From assembly GCA_037127315.1 (NCBI GenBank), contig JBBBDQ010001028.1:3721001-3785000 (forward strand): a stretch of 64,000 bases of DNA, given 5' to 3'. The stretch comes from Ascarosepion bandense (taxonomy: Eukaryota > Mollusca > Cephalopoda > Sepiida > Sepiidae). Under the pieces are notes generated by a model. The model did no database searches and had not been told where the DNA came from. It saw only the letters and a list, made by a program, of their open reading frames with translations. Within the stretch, counting starts at the first letter, position 1; every line of letters begins with the position of its first letter. Below, piece by piece: positions 43,567 to 54,477 of the stretch. The position numbers were made by a program, and so were the translations under genes.

Positions 43567-43655
43567 TCTTCTAAAGTAAGGTACATCTCCTGTTAAGATC
43601 TTTCAAAGCTCATATCACATAACTTTATTTTCATATCTGAAACGTAAAAAAAACA
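43567..43655 (+). repeat. Direct repeat H, copy 2
   Basis: CTAAAGTAAGGTACATCTCC, GTTAAGATCTTTCAAAGCTC, then ACTTTATTTTCATATCTGAA. About 380 bp from copy 1. Confidence 0.85.
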
Positions 43656-44199
43656 TTTTAATAAAACAATGTGTTTATTTATTTCAACATGGGTATCCAC
43701 TAAATACCAAGTGTATAGTAATAATAATAATGTATATATAAGGCAAATATCAAACAACAACAAGCATTTTGTGCCGGTTAATTTTACCAATCAACTTTTC
43801 AAAATTATGAATTATCAAGGAGGAAATTCTATCAGAAATTATCTGTAATTACCTCTTTGTCTGAGAAGGCTTATAGGTAATTTGCAAAAGTCGCACAATA
43901 AAATTAATCGACACAAAATGTCTGTTGTTTTAAATTTTGGCTTAAAGAATATTTTCTTTTTAAAGACACTGAATATACCATACACCTAAACAGACAAGCA
44001 TTTCCATTCAAACATACACATAAACCATTATACACTTTACCGTACAAAATATTCCAGGCACATACATTTAAAAATAATTTTGCTTTAATACACTTGACAC
44101 CTATCTGACCAATAAGAACTAAACCCAAATCAGAGTACACCAATATATTGTCTCTTTTTCTTTTTGCTTTTATTTTTTATTTTTTTTTTTCATTTTTCT

Positions 44200-44240
44200 C
44201 CCGGTCTCTGAAGAAGCTTTAATAAAAGTGAAATATTGTT
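44200..44240 (+). ncRNA. Hammerhead-like motif, weak
   Basis: CTGAAGA (44208-44214), an extra A, GCTTT/AAAGT stem (one G-U pair), then GAAAT (44230-44234). Same layout as family A, including the extra A. No convincing stem I or III. Confidence 0.38.
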
Positions 44241-44799
44241 AGATTGAGATACGTAGCCATTTTGTTCCTTTACTTTGTTCTATCATCTTGTCGGATTCTG
44301 ATGCATATATACAACTTATGTATATAAAATCTGATCCATATATACAACATATATATATCCATATATTCAACTTATATGTATATATATACATATATATATA
44401 TATCACAAAAAGTGCGAGATCCCGTGAACGTTTTCTTGAAAGCGTAGATTTATTGTTGTTATTATTATAATATTACTTGAATTTGTATAATATATTGAGT
44501 GTCCATAATGATATTTGTGTCGTTACACCTATTGCGAGTCCAAAGTTAGCTCTCTTCAAGCGAATAAACTTGTGACTTTACACATCGAGATCCATTTGTT
44601 TTTCTGCTGGCCGAAATATCGTGTATATATAGATAAGTGGTCGTTGAGTAGGTCAGAAAGTTCATATGCGTGCGTGTTTGTTTGTTGGGTTTTTTTTTTC
44701 ACACTCGTTTGTTAAACCTCTTCCGTTTTGGGAGTTAGTCACCTTTTGTTGACCAGAAAATTTTTCTTTTTTTTTTAACACTGACTTACGAAATTTGAT

Positions 44800-45520
44800 T
44801 TCGTCTTTATACTTCAAAATTGTTTTCATTCATATACGGATAATTTAGTTTCGTTTTGTTGTTTTTGCAATAGTATTTTTGCAATGATTCGCGAAAGTTT
44901 TTGCGCGCGCGTTTGAATCTAGTGTGTCTGTGTATGTGTCTTAAGTTTTTCATGTTGTTTTGTTGAGGGAAAGCTTGTATTTCTTTATAAATAGTTCTTC
45001 CTTCATCATGTGCGTGTCATAATCTACATTTTGGTAGATAGGCATTACTCTGAATTTACCTCCACTACATTCGTGTAAACGTTGGGAAACGTACAATTTC
45101 CTGATATAGGCTAGTCTAATCTTACTTTGTGAGTAGAGCTACTCTTTTATTCAGGCTTTATGTCACCCCAACGTATATTTGTGCACATTCATCGTATTTT
45201 AGAGCATAAAGTAAGTTTTTTAGAGTTTCGAACTTGAAGTGGTTTTCCTTCTATTATTTTGTTGCATAGCCCACATCTTCTGTTGCATTTTGTGACCCCG
45301 CTCTGTTGTGTGTTGCTCGAATTTTGATAAAGTTAGTAGTTTTTTTTTTAATTTTTGGGTTGGTGTTTGCTTTTAATTATTTTAGTCGTCTTTTATCATT
45401 TTTGTTTTATCATTTTTGTTGAGAAAATCTATGTCTTTTATCTTTGTAAATAATTCTTGGTTGCTTTTGTTGTTTGTGGAGACGTATGAAGAATGTTTTC
45501 TTATATATATATATATCGGA
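44800..45520 (-). pseudogene. Penelope-like element type 2, nuclease end, minus copy
   Basis: Minus strand, from 45490 down, aligns base by base in blocks with 27840-28560: a NYLQ-like stretch, KIIKSKHQPKN, SRHKMQQKMWAMQQNNRRKT-type block in shifted frame, and YALKYDECAQIYVGVT (45211-45165). This keeps the YVG strand of a GIY-YIG fold, which the 28.2 kb copy has lost. NRKLYVSQ and MPIYQNVDYD follow. The shared tail (GACACACTAGATTCAAAC, minus, near 44925) marks the 3' side. Confidence 0.7.
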
Positions 45521-45529
45521 GTGGCTTTT

Positions 45530-45953
45530 TTATTTATTAATCCAACATATTTTAAGGTATTGCTTAAACGGTGTTTTTAATGGATGCTCATCCGTTAGTA
45601 GATGCTCTGTTTTGACTTATTTATTAAACAGTACATTTATTTATTTACCTCTACCGGCCTCAACGTTCGAGAAATCTTATTAGAAAAATATGCGCTCTTC
45701 TAAGATTTCTCTAATATTCAGGCTGCCAGATGGAAATAAATAAATATATAATTGATGCAACTTAGAAAACAATCAGTATGATACTTTTTATGCATGCCTG
45801 AAAAACATTTCCGAGGCAGTGGTGATTGCATTCACAATGAATACATTCTTTACATTTTGACTGTTGAAGGAATATTTAATTTTGTATTTGTTTTTGTTAA
45901 ATTTAAGAAAGTGAATTCTGTCTCTGTTTTACTGTGGAATATACTGAAAACAA

Positions 45954-45955
<2 letters not shown>
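45530..45955. other. Unassigned interval with a hairpin
   Basis: GAGAAATCTTATTAGAA (45668-45684) faces TTCTAAGATTTCTC (45697-45710). No gene recognised. Confidence 0.45.

Positions 45956-45959
<4 letters not shown>

Positions 45960-46007
<48 letters not shown>
45960..46007. repeat. (TA)n microsatellite
   Basis: About 48 bp TA run. Confidence 0.97.
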
Positions 46008-46009
<2 letters not shown>

Positions 46010-46459
46010 AAATTTTGGGCAGTGATTGCTAGAACCATATTTGAAAATCTACGCGCCCAATTGGTGCAAAGAAAATAAAACTAAAAACATTTGTTCACAC
46101 CCAGGCATGTTTTCTACATTTTGCAATCATTACAATAAAATTTCTGATATGTGGCCCTCCCTGTCGAAACACTAAATATTCCGAATTTTACAAAAACTGA
46201 TATTGAATGCATTCCTGATTTAAAACGAAGATAACTATGATAAACTGTGGTTGCACATTCTTATAAAATCCGATCGCATTTGGAAAATTGCGATTACTAG
46301 TGAAAAGAAACCAGATTTTTTTTTAATTAATTATCTACTTTTTTCTGTTTTAGGTCATTGGGAACAAATTACGAATATCTTAAAAGGTAATTTTTTGTTT
46401 ATTATATTTTATTTCTTTAATAATTTAGTAATTGTTTTTTGGCATTATTTTAGGCTACA

Positions 46460-46502
<43 letters not shown>

Positions 46503-46503
46503 T
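46460..46503 (-). repeat. (ATT)n microsatellite at LINE tail
   Basis: About 43 bp ATT, which on the minus strand directly follows the LINE 3' end at 46504. Confidence 0.95.
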
Positions 46504-46990
46504 TCATCAGATTTTAATTTTTGCTATGGTCACTACCAAGATCTGATGGCATTGGTGTGTTGTTATGTCTACATTTCATTTGTTTTTCCATCTCTCAAAA
46601 CCAACATTAGCGTTTAATGAACAATTTTTTCTTAGTGTATGAGCTATGCATAGCAAGACATTTTTTTGTGTATCTCTTAAGCTAGGATTTCCAGAGATTC
46701 TTTCAATATGTTGCTTTGTTCCATTTTTTTTATCATTCCAGGTGCACCTACTATCACTAGTACTATTCTTGTTTTCAATTTCAACAATTGGTTGCGATGT
46801 TACAATCTGCTGGAAAAGGCTTTTTTTCTTTTCAGGTTTTGGCAATAATGTCCTGCCTGTTTCATTGATCTTTCCTCTCTGTGTGGATGGTGTAATCCCA
46901 TAGAATGGTGATATCTTATATTTTTGTAACCGGTGCTAGGTGATGTTCATACCTGTGTTTGTTGACATATTTTCCAAAGTGTTTTCACAT
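46504..46990 (-). pseudogene. LINE ORF2 C-terminal domain, copy 1
   Basis: Minus strand, from 46985: VNKHRYEHHLAPVT, ITILWDYTIHTERKINETGR (46915-46857), then KPEKKK (46840), IVLVIVGAPGMIKK (46768-46727), ISGNPSLRDTQK and LLCIAHTLRK. The same C-terminal domain (WDYTI.TDR...IDMTCPAD...IPVVVGALG...GNP) ends the element at 53.9-54.3 kb. The middle MTCPADRN block is deleted here. Clade uncertain. Confidence 0.72.
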
Positions 46991-47069
46991 TATCCAGTGT
47001 AAATATTTACCGTGACGATTATTTTTATATTCATTTGGGGCAAGTACACATTATTTTTATTAATAATGA

Positions 47070-47106
<37 letters not shown>
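47070..47106. repeat. (ATT)n microsatellite
   Basis: About 36 bp ATT. Confidence 0.94.
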
Positions 47107-47234
47107 GCTTCCTTTGGTTTCTGTTGCATACACATTTCTTTTCGGGTTCCAACCAGAGACCTAAGATCAGAAATGGCTTTATGACGTTTTCCACTAATCA
47201 TTTTTCAAAGAAATTTAAAAAATTTAGATCACAC

Positions 47235-47480
47235 ATATTTATTATTATTATTGAAACACTCTTTAACTCTAAAGATAATTCGGTCGGGTAATAAGTGTCA
47301 TATATCAGCTCTAGACTGCAGATTGAATACGCAACACTTTCCTCGACACATATGCTGCTCCAGGCAGCGCTGTAATCTGCGCACTCCGAGTGATATCAGG
47401 TATCCACAAAAAGTTTTGCAAGGTAAAATCATTCCAGGAAATAGTTCAGAGTGAACTCACTACAGAAGGAACGTCAACTG
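47235..47480 (-). repeat. Possible LINE/SINE 3' end with (AAT)n tail
   Basis: GC-richer than its flanks (CTGCTCCAGGCAGCGCTGTA at 47353). On the minus strand it ends in AATAATAATAA (47252-47238), like the LINE tails nearby. The 67-residue plus frame here has no known motif. Confidence 0.42.
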
Positions 47481-47629
47481 TTGTTTAGTAAATTTCTCTA
47501 GTTTGGGCGTTCATGTCTTGTTGGTATTATTATATTCATTATTTGAGAGAGAGTAGTATCCCAATAAAGTGACGCTGTCATCTAAATATACGAACCCCAA
47601 TATATCTATCATAATGCGCACTCTAATAA

Positions 47630-47935
47630 GAGTATCAGTCAGTTAACTGCCATATGTGATACACGCCTGGGCAATCATGTCTCTTTCGAGACATAACTGA
47701 CTAGGCAGAAGATTTTCCCGAAGTAGGTTGTCATTACTTTCTGCAGTAGATTGGTTGCCAACCAAGACTATGGAATCCAATCTGCTCTGCTATTCAACCC
47801 ATAAAGCTAGAGGGAAAAGAGATGGATTAATAACTTTCCTAGGGTATTTGTGTATAAGTGAATGAAACGAATTCGACTTATTCCGAGCCTATATCCAATT
47901 ACACTCAAACGGGTATACAAAGCTCATATCTCACA
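47630..47935 (-). mobile_element. Family B tRNA-derived SINE, minus copy
   Basis: CAGTCAGTTAACTGCCATAT, then the hairpin CATGTCTCTTTCGAGACATA (47678-47697), GGTTGCCAACCAAGACTATG (47750-47769), and a decayed tRNA-like head at 47895-47935. Confidence 0.74.
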
Positions 47936-47939
47936 ATCA

Positions 47940-48475
47940 AATGCACACGAAACGTTGTCACGTTTTGAATGCAGCAGAACATAACCTTGCATGTATGTCT
48001 CTGTTATAACTACGTCCAGGTTGTGTCACCCAGTCCGCTCAGTTGGTCTCCAATTTAGCTGTCTCTTTGTATCTAGATGAAACTCCCAAGTTTCTTTGAC
48101 CGATTAATCCTTCAAACTTAAAAGACCCAACTTTCTCGATATTCTGCCATGATACTTTCGGGGACATATTGTCAGGCAACCTTCAAGCAAATTTGTGGTA
48201 GCTCAACAAAACAAAACATTTACTTGTTAACACCTTTCCGTCCTCACCAAAAATAAATAAATAAAAACCAAAAGCAATTAATGTAGACGAACCTGTGTTT
48301 ATACACATATCATATGGCTGAAATATGAGTTTCTCAAATATCCAATTTTACTGACATGTAAAACGTTAAAGTTTCAGAAGATATCAATTGCTCCCACCTA
48401 ATTTTAACGCAAGACTTCAATATTGAAAAGGATTGAACTCCCTGCTCAAGCAATGTTTTTCACATTACAAAAGCC
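47940..48475. other. Unassigned interval
   Basis: No gene or repeat recognised. Confidence 0.45.
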
Positions 48476-48479
48476 GGCT

Positions 48480-48665
48480 ATATCTATATATTTATTAGTT
48501 TAGTCTAACACAGAGACATAATAAAAGGCGGTACAATATGTTACTGGGATGATAAAAGAATGAGAAGATTTTAGCTGAATGAATCGGAAACCTAATCTTA
48601 AACAATGGACAAAATTATACTTCCATTAAAAAAGTGGGGAAGGAGTGTGAACCGGGCGATATACA
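48480..48665 (-). mobile_element. Family D short element, minus copy
   Basis: Minus strand: TATCGCCCGGTTCACACTCC (48662-48643), then GTTTAAGATTAGGTTTCCG and TCTTCTCATTCTTT, in the family D order. No LINE-type tail is visible. Confidence 0.6.
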
Positions 48666-48669
48666 AACC

Positions 48670-49739
48670 TATTTACTAAATAATAAAGAGTTATTTTGTT
48701 TTTGTTATATTTGTTTTTTTGTTACTGCGCTTTGTAATTAAATAGACTTTCGGGAATTCGAGAAGTACAATTCTTAGATTAAAAATGAGGAATATTCTTT
48801 TTACTTTTTAATCAGAGGCAAGAATTATGGTTAGCGTAAAAAAATATTTCTCTTTGTTCAAATCTTGAAAAATGTGGAAAAGAGGGAATTGGTTTACGAA
48901 TCATCAAGTCTGGAGATGAAATTTTATCGCATATTGTTTCGTTTCTTTTCGGGGGTTTTTTTTTCGTATTAAATTTTACATTTTTTCATTTAATTTCTTT
49001 ATTTTTCTATTTTTGTCACTTTTGTCATACTTGATTTTGTCGAGAATAAAATAATCGATACATCGATCCAAAAAAATCCTTATCTAAAAGAAAGGCTATA
49101 AGGAACCACTAGAAAGTCGTACAACTGCAACTTTTTGTGAAATGAAAAAAAATCACCTTCAAGTAGCCGTGAGTGAAGCAATGCCATTAATTGTACTAAT
49201 ACCAAGTTGCTAAAGATATTTTCACTCGAAAAGCTCAAGTGTTAAAAATGTCGATAGCGGTTAAATATGCTTAAAGTAGAATAAATAAAACTTACTAAAA
49301 GAAGACAGGAAAATTCCACAGTGTACACGCCATGACATGACAGGAACAAACTTCTTGTATTTCAAATTCACATTTAAACTAAACTTATTGAGATTTTAAG
49401 CGCATTTGTATAGCAAAAGATGCCCTCGAAAAATTAAATTTACAGGGAACATTCGTTAAAGAGCAATGTACTATAAATTCTTTTATACGGTAGTGAATGC
49501 TGAACAATTTCTTCACAGAGTAAGAGAAGACATAAGGCAACAAACCTGTGGTTCTACATAAGGATGATGAAAATGCCATGTAAGCGAAAAAGAAGTTTTA
49601 AAGAGAATAGAAACAAAAAAGGGAAGTTATATATAAAATCAAAAAATGACAGTCTAAATTTCTAGGACACATAGCGAGTAAAAAAGGCTTGAAAAATTTG
49701 AGACATATATCTACAAACGTTTATAAATATATCAAATTT

Positions 49740-49740
<1 letters not shown>
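48670..49740. other. Unassigned interval
   Basis: No gene or repeat recognised; frames are below 65 residues. Confidence 0.45.
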
Positions 49741-49743
<3 letters not shown>

Positions 49744-49780
<37 letters not shown>

Positions 49781-49906
49781 ACTTGAATTGATAAATATAC
49801 ATATGAGGCTATATATATATAGACAGTGACTTGATTTGATAAATACACAAATGTATAATAAAATTATTCAGGTGTTAATAAAACAGTGTTTATGAAATGA
49901 GCTATA

Positions 49907-49957
<51 letters not shown>
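49744..49957. repeat. Two (TA)n runs with a short tandem flank
   Basis: TA at 49744-49778 and 49908-49957. GACTTGAATTGATAAATATA (49781-49800) is repeated as GACTTGATTTGATAAATACA (49827-49846). Confidence 0.9.
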
Positions 49958-49965
<8 letters not shown>

Positions 49966-49980
49966 TATAAATTAATAAAT

Positions 49981-50000
49981 ATACAGGTTGTCCTACGTCG
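49981..50000 (+). repeat. Solo transposon terminus
   Basis: ATACAGGTTGTCCTACGTCG resembles the reverse complement of the end at 56066-56083 (ATACAGGGTGTCCTCCGC). No transposase lies beside it. Confidence 0.45.
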
Positions 50001-50213
50001 ATGGCGTGACTCAGAGTTTTATGCATTATGTAATCATCAGGTGCATATTACTTTCGGCTCGCATGAGTCATTTTTAGAGAGCTTATTAAGACAGTAATAC
50101 AATAACATCCACCATCACCGACTGCTTTATTTTGTTTTGACATAAAACTTCGCTAGGCAACGGCAATAGTTACCAAAAATAACAAACGCAGTTCTCAAAT
50201 TTGCAATGCGGTT

Positions 50214-50324
50214 TTATGACGTCACACCGCGTGGTAGAGAGAAATGACAACAGAACCATGTATATCGCATTTGAATACATGGTTCGGTTGTCATTTCGCG
50301 CTATCACGCGGTGTCACGTCATAG
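50214..50324. mobile_element. Fold-back MITE with TA target duplication
   Basis: A 48-bp left arm (50216-50263) and right arm (50275-50322) are inverted, with about six mismatches and an 11-bp loop. Ends are TATGACGTCACACCGCG and CGCGGTGTCACGTCATA, so a TA is duplicated at the borders. GC-rich for this window. It ends at the first readable base of the Penelope-like ORF. Confidence 0.85.
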
Positions 50325-51936
50325 AAAAATACAGGAAAATCAACAAGGGGCACAAAACCCACACAGACAAAATAAACCAGGAAGATAAACTATTTACGGA
50401 CAAATTGAAAATAAGTGACCGAGTCCCCAAAATAGCAACGAAAGAAGCATATGTGCTTTTGAAAGACCACAAACCTGATTTTTACAGCAAATTACCTACA
50501 AGGATAATAAACCCCACAACATCCGAAATAGGTAGGAATAAGTAAAACAATATTAGAGTGGGTCAACCAACAAATAAAAAGTAAAATTAAACTAACGCAG
50601 TGGAAAGGTACGGTAGACGTAGTCGAGTGGTTTGAAAAAATTGGTGGAAGAATTAATGCTACCTTTGACATTGTGGATTTTTACCCATCAATTTCGGAGA
50701 ACCTATTCGGTCTCGCCCTGGAGTTCGCGGAATTCTACTCAGACATCACAGAGAATGAAGTCAAAATTATTCTGAACTGCAGGAAATCAGTTATAATCCA
50801 TGATAACGAACAGTGGACTAAGAACTCAAAGGAGAACTTTGATTTAACCATGGGTGCCCTGGATTCTGCATAGGCTTCGGATCTGATGGGATTATTCTTA
50901 CTGTACAACTTAACTGCACATAAGGAAATCGAAACGGACTATATAAGACTATATAGGGATGACGGACTAATGATAATTGATAAATATACTGGAGGTAAGA
51001 TTGATAAAACCAGAAAATTAATCCATAGAGTTTTTAACGTAGTGATTAACCACAATATCAAGCAAGTAGACTTCCTAGACATAACATGAGACCTAGTATC
51101 GAACACCTTCCAACCTTACATGAAAAACAACGCTAACCCAATATATATAAACCCAAACTCTAATCACCCACCATCCATTATTAAGCACATCCTATCACCG
51201 GTAGAACGTCGCACACTCATCCAGTAAAGAGATATTTGATAAGCACAATGTAATTTATAATAGAATCCTTAATGAAAGCTGGTATAAATCATCAAAAATC
51301 AGCTTTGTGGATAAATTCAAAAGTCCAAAAGGCAAAAATAGAAACAGGAAAATAACATGGTATAACCCTCCCTTCAATCAATCAGTTAACTTCAAGCTGC
51401 GGCATAAATTTCTTAAATTAGTAGAGAAGTACTTCCCCAAAAATAACCCTCTGAGCAAAATCTTCAATAAAAATACCATAAAATTAAGCTATAGCTTTTC
51501 CAATAATCTACAAAAAATAATCAAAATGCATAACACCAAAATATTAAAACTACACAGCAAAAATAAATCCAACACTAACACAAGTCCGTCACGTGATAAC
51601 AACCTCTGTAACTGTAGAAACTCCAACCAATGCCCCATGACCAATAAATGTCTGGCGAAATCTCTGATATATATGTGTTCGATTTCATCCATAGAAAATC
51701 CTAAAGATGAAAAAATATATATTGGGAATATCATGAACGTATTTAAAAAGCGCTTTTACAATCACCTCTCATCCTTCAATAACAAAGAAAAACAAAACAT
51801 GACATCTCTCTCCAAATACTTTTGGAAATTAAAAGACGAAAATAAAACACCTAAGGTTAAATGGAAATTCCTCAAACAAGCAAGAATAGCAAAATCCATA
51901 AAAAAACATGTTTTCTTTGCCTTCAAGAAAAAATAG
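50325..51936 (+). pseudogene. Penelope-like element type 1: reverse transcriptase plus GIY-YIG nuclease, broken
   Basis: The best-preserved retroelement here. Segments, in order: LFTDKLKISDRV and AYVLLKDHKPDF, with TRIINPTTSEIG (50385-50540), the N-terminal RT motifs of Penelope-like proteins. Then motif A FDIVDFYPSISENLF (50664-50708), FDLTMGALDSA (50839-50870) with a stop, the catalytic YRDDGL (about 50953-50970), and KQVDFLDIT (51061-51087) with a second stop. The linker (NRKITWYNPPFNQSVN, 51337-51384; IFNKNTIKLSYSFSN, 51460-51504) leads to the cysteine motif CNCRNSNQCPMTNKC (51607-51651). The nuclease has SLIYMCSIS then YIG (51718-51726) and KKRFYNHLSSFNNK. The last 209 residues (51307-51936) are one open frame. 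At least two frameshifts and two stops, and no N-terminus, mean this copy is inactive. Penelope-like elements copy RNA into DNA at nicked targets. Confidence 0.88.
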
Positions 51937-53533
51937 AGATCCTTAAATATATAAATAGTAGCAAGCTTTTAAATCAGAGGCACGAAACCACAGTAAACTG
52001 TAAGCACATTAGGGACCTAACCCTACAATCATGCTAGGAAATATTAGGCGTTTGATTAGATATTCTCATTATAAAAGAATGTTATAGAAAAAATCGATCT
52101 AATAAATCCTTAAAGGAAGGTCTAATACCCACAAAAACATCTAAATAAATAAAATGTAAAATTAAAAGAAATAAACAGGCTCCCAAACTATAATCTATAA
52201 AAAATTAAAATTAAAGGAAAACAAATCGATCCCCTAAATTCAAAATGAAGATTAAAATATACAAATTTAGATAAATCATAAAAAACGGATAAAATACAAA
52301 TTTACATTTACCCTCTAAAAAATACAAATCTGAATTTTTTATAAATAACCTCGCCTAAATACAAAACACTCCACACTTAAATATACCAAATTACTAAAGT
52401 CTACAGCAAAGTTTAATATTCCGGATTAGATTAGAAATCTACCCGTAATAACCTTACGTAAATACAAAAATATTCCGTACTTGAAAAATCAAAATTAAAC
52501 GAAAAAAATGGCTCCCAAACTCGAAAAAGAATCAATTTCCTATATTCAAAATTAAGATTAAATATACTATTTCAGAATAATTATATCATACACAAAAATA
52601 AACTGTAAGCACATTAAAGTTCTAACCCTACAATCAAGCTAAAAAATACTAGAAATTTGATTTGATATTTTTATTATAAAAGATAAAAAAAATGCTCTAG
52701 AAAAAATTGATCTAATAAATCCTTAAAGTAAGGTCTAATACCCACAAAAATATATAAATAAATAAAATGAAAAATCAAAAGAAATAAACAGGATTCCAAA
52801 CTATAATCTATGAAAATTAAAAATTAAAAGAAAAAAACCGATCCTCTAAATTCTTAAATTAAGATTAAATATACAAATTTAGATAAATTATAAAAAACTG
52901 ATAAAATACAAATTTGCATTTACTTCCTAAAAAATACAAGTTTAGATTTTTTGGAAATAACTTCGCCTAAATACAGTAATACTCCACACTTGAATAAAAA
53001 AAAACCCTATCCCGCTAAAAAAAAAAATATAAAAAACAAAAATAAAATACAAAAATATTCCGTAGGGGAAAAATCAAAATTAAAAAGAAAAAACACCCCA
53101 TCCCTACCACGTCTATCTAAGGAACACCGAGGAAGAAAGCCTCGCCACTAGATGAAAGAGAATACACAAAATCTGTCTGGTAACAACATGCACCAATTAA
53201 TCAAACACTAGCTAACCACGACACCGTCCTAAAAATTCTTAAGATCAACAAACAAGATGAGTTCTCCAATCACAAAAATCTCACACAAACACACAAAACT
53301 GACCAAGTAATCAAACCCACTTGGAGACACACCACTTCCCTCGAAATTCTAACCAAAAGATATACCCAACCGATAATGCCATTAATCAACAAGTTAGCAC
53401 TTACACACCAAGTTCTACAAAAGTCTAACGGCCAACACGGAAGACACATTCCCTTCATCATCAATAACCCCAACCAACCCCACAACAACAATGAACCAAA
53501 TATAAACAGCGGATGATTCCAGTTCTTGCTTAT
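51937..53533 (+). mobile_element. Penelope-like type 1 3' tail with internal duplication
   Basis: A-rich sequence in which about 51997-52400 is repeated at about 52601-52990 (AAACTGTAAGCACATT, CTAATAAATCCTTAAAG, AATAAACAGG, ATACAAATTTAGATAAAT). A shortened form of the same arrangement occurs at 33.45-33.95 kb, so the duplication predates both copies. Confidence 0.78.
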
Positions 53534-53590
53534 TCCTCCTGATGAAACGTTGGACACCCAACGTTGAAACAAATATATGATTGTAGAGGA
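53534..53590 (+). ncRNA. Hammerhead ribozyme, type I, at Penelope-like 3' end (copy 1)
   Basis: Stem I TCCTC (53534-53538) with GAGGA (53586-53590). Core CTGATGA (53539-53545) is intact. Stem II AACGTTGG/CCAACGTT (53546-53553 with 53558-53565) has 8 perfect pairs and loop ACAC. GAAA is at 53566-53569, and stem III is two pairs (AC 53569-53570 with GT 53583-53584) and a 12-base loop. Cleavage would follow GTA (53583-53585). All conserved core bases are present; the unusual points are A-U as the first stem II pair and the weak stem III. Stem changes relative to 34.48 kb are compensatory. Confidence 0.83.
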
Positions 53591-53655
53591 CATATATAGA
53601 AAACATTATGTACATGTTCTAAAACATAATTTATAATATATATATATTTAAGATG
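53591..53655 (+). repeat. Penelope-like type 1 terminal segment
   Basis: ACATGTTCTAAAACATAATT and TATAATATATATAT, identical in style to 34575-34600. Confidence 0.8.
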
Positions 53656-53904
53656 TGCTATATTTACAGGATAAAGTGAGAAAGTGCTCAATATCAGATG
53701 ATATTTTATACAAGTTTCGTTAAAAATGTGCTGACAAGGTGCTGTGCTTAGGTTTTTTATATAATTTTTCATGTGATCTCATAATTTTTTCTTTCAGTAC
53801 ATAAATTCTATAAAAATTTATTTATCTAAGCCTTTTCGGCTATACTTTTAGCCATTATCAAAAATAAATTTTATTTTACTTTTAACTGGATATATAGATC
53901 TTTC

Positions 53905-54330
53905 AGGTGAAATATTATTATTATTATGTCATTTTTCATCATATTTCGATTTCTGCTTTGGTCTCACTACCAACCAAGTCTGCGGGGAGACCTAAGGCAG
54001 GTAGTGGCGTGTTGTTATGGCTCCATTTCATGTTTTTCTATCTTCCCTATCATCTCCAGCATTACATAGATAAAGTTTTCCTTAGTGTGTGGGCTGTACT
54101 TAATAAGACAATTTTTTGTATATCTCTTAAGCTGGGGTTTCCAGGGATTCTTTCAATGTATTGTTTTGTTCCATTTTTTATCATTCCAAGTACACCTACT
54201 ATCACTGGCACAACTCTTGTTTTCAATTTCCATATTTTTTCTATTTCAATTTCCAGGTCTTTATATTTTGACAGTTTTTCAAATTCCTTGATTGCTATGT
54301 TACAATCCGCTGGACAAGCCATATCAATTA
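53905..54330 (-). pseudogene. LINE ORF2 C-terminal domain, copy 2
   Basis: The minus-strand frame 54322-54062 reads MACPADCNIAIKEFEKLSKY, KDLEIEIEKIW, RVVPVIVGVLGMIKNG, RIPGNPSLRDIQK and TAHTLRKTL, the terminal domain of a LINE protein. A short 3' UTR with GATGAAAAATGAC leads to a (TAA)n tail at 53923-53909. Copy 1 at 46.5-46.99 kb ends the same way. This 86-residue frame is uninterrupted. Confidence 0.78.
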
Positions 54331-54357
54331 ATAGACAAGTTTTCTCCTTCTGGAGAA

Positions 54358-54387
54358 ATTATTATTATTAATTAATATTATTATTAA

Positions 54388-54440
<53 letters not shown>
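54358..54440. repeat. (ATT)n microsatellite
   Basis: About 80 bp, with interruptions in the first third. Confidence 0.96.
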
Positions 54441-54441
<1 letters not shown>

Positions 54442-54477
54442 ACTCTACATGTATACATAAAACAATAAAAAAGCTCT

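Noticed and set aside
50026..50042. CTGATGA (minus strand) near 50.03 kb
   Set aside because: No stem II and no GAAA follow.
53270..53615. 107-residue minus-strand frame ending at 53270
   Set aside because: Lies antisense in the Penelope-like tail and over the hammerhead; composition follows the A-rich tail. No motif recognised.
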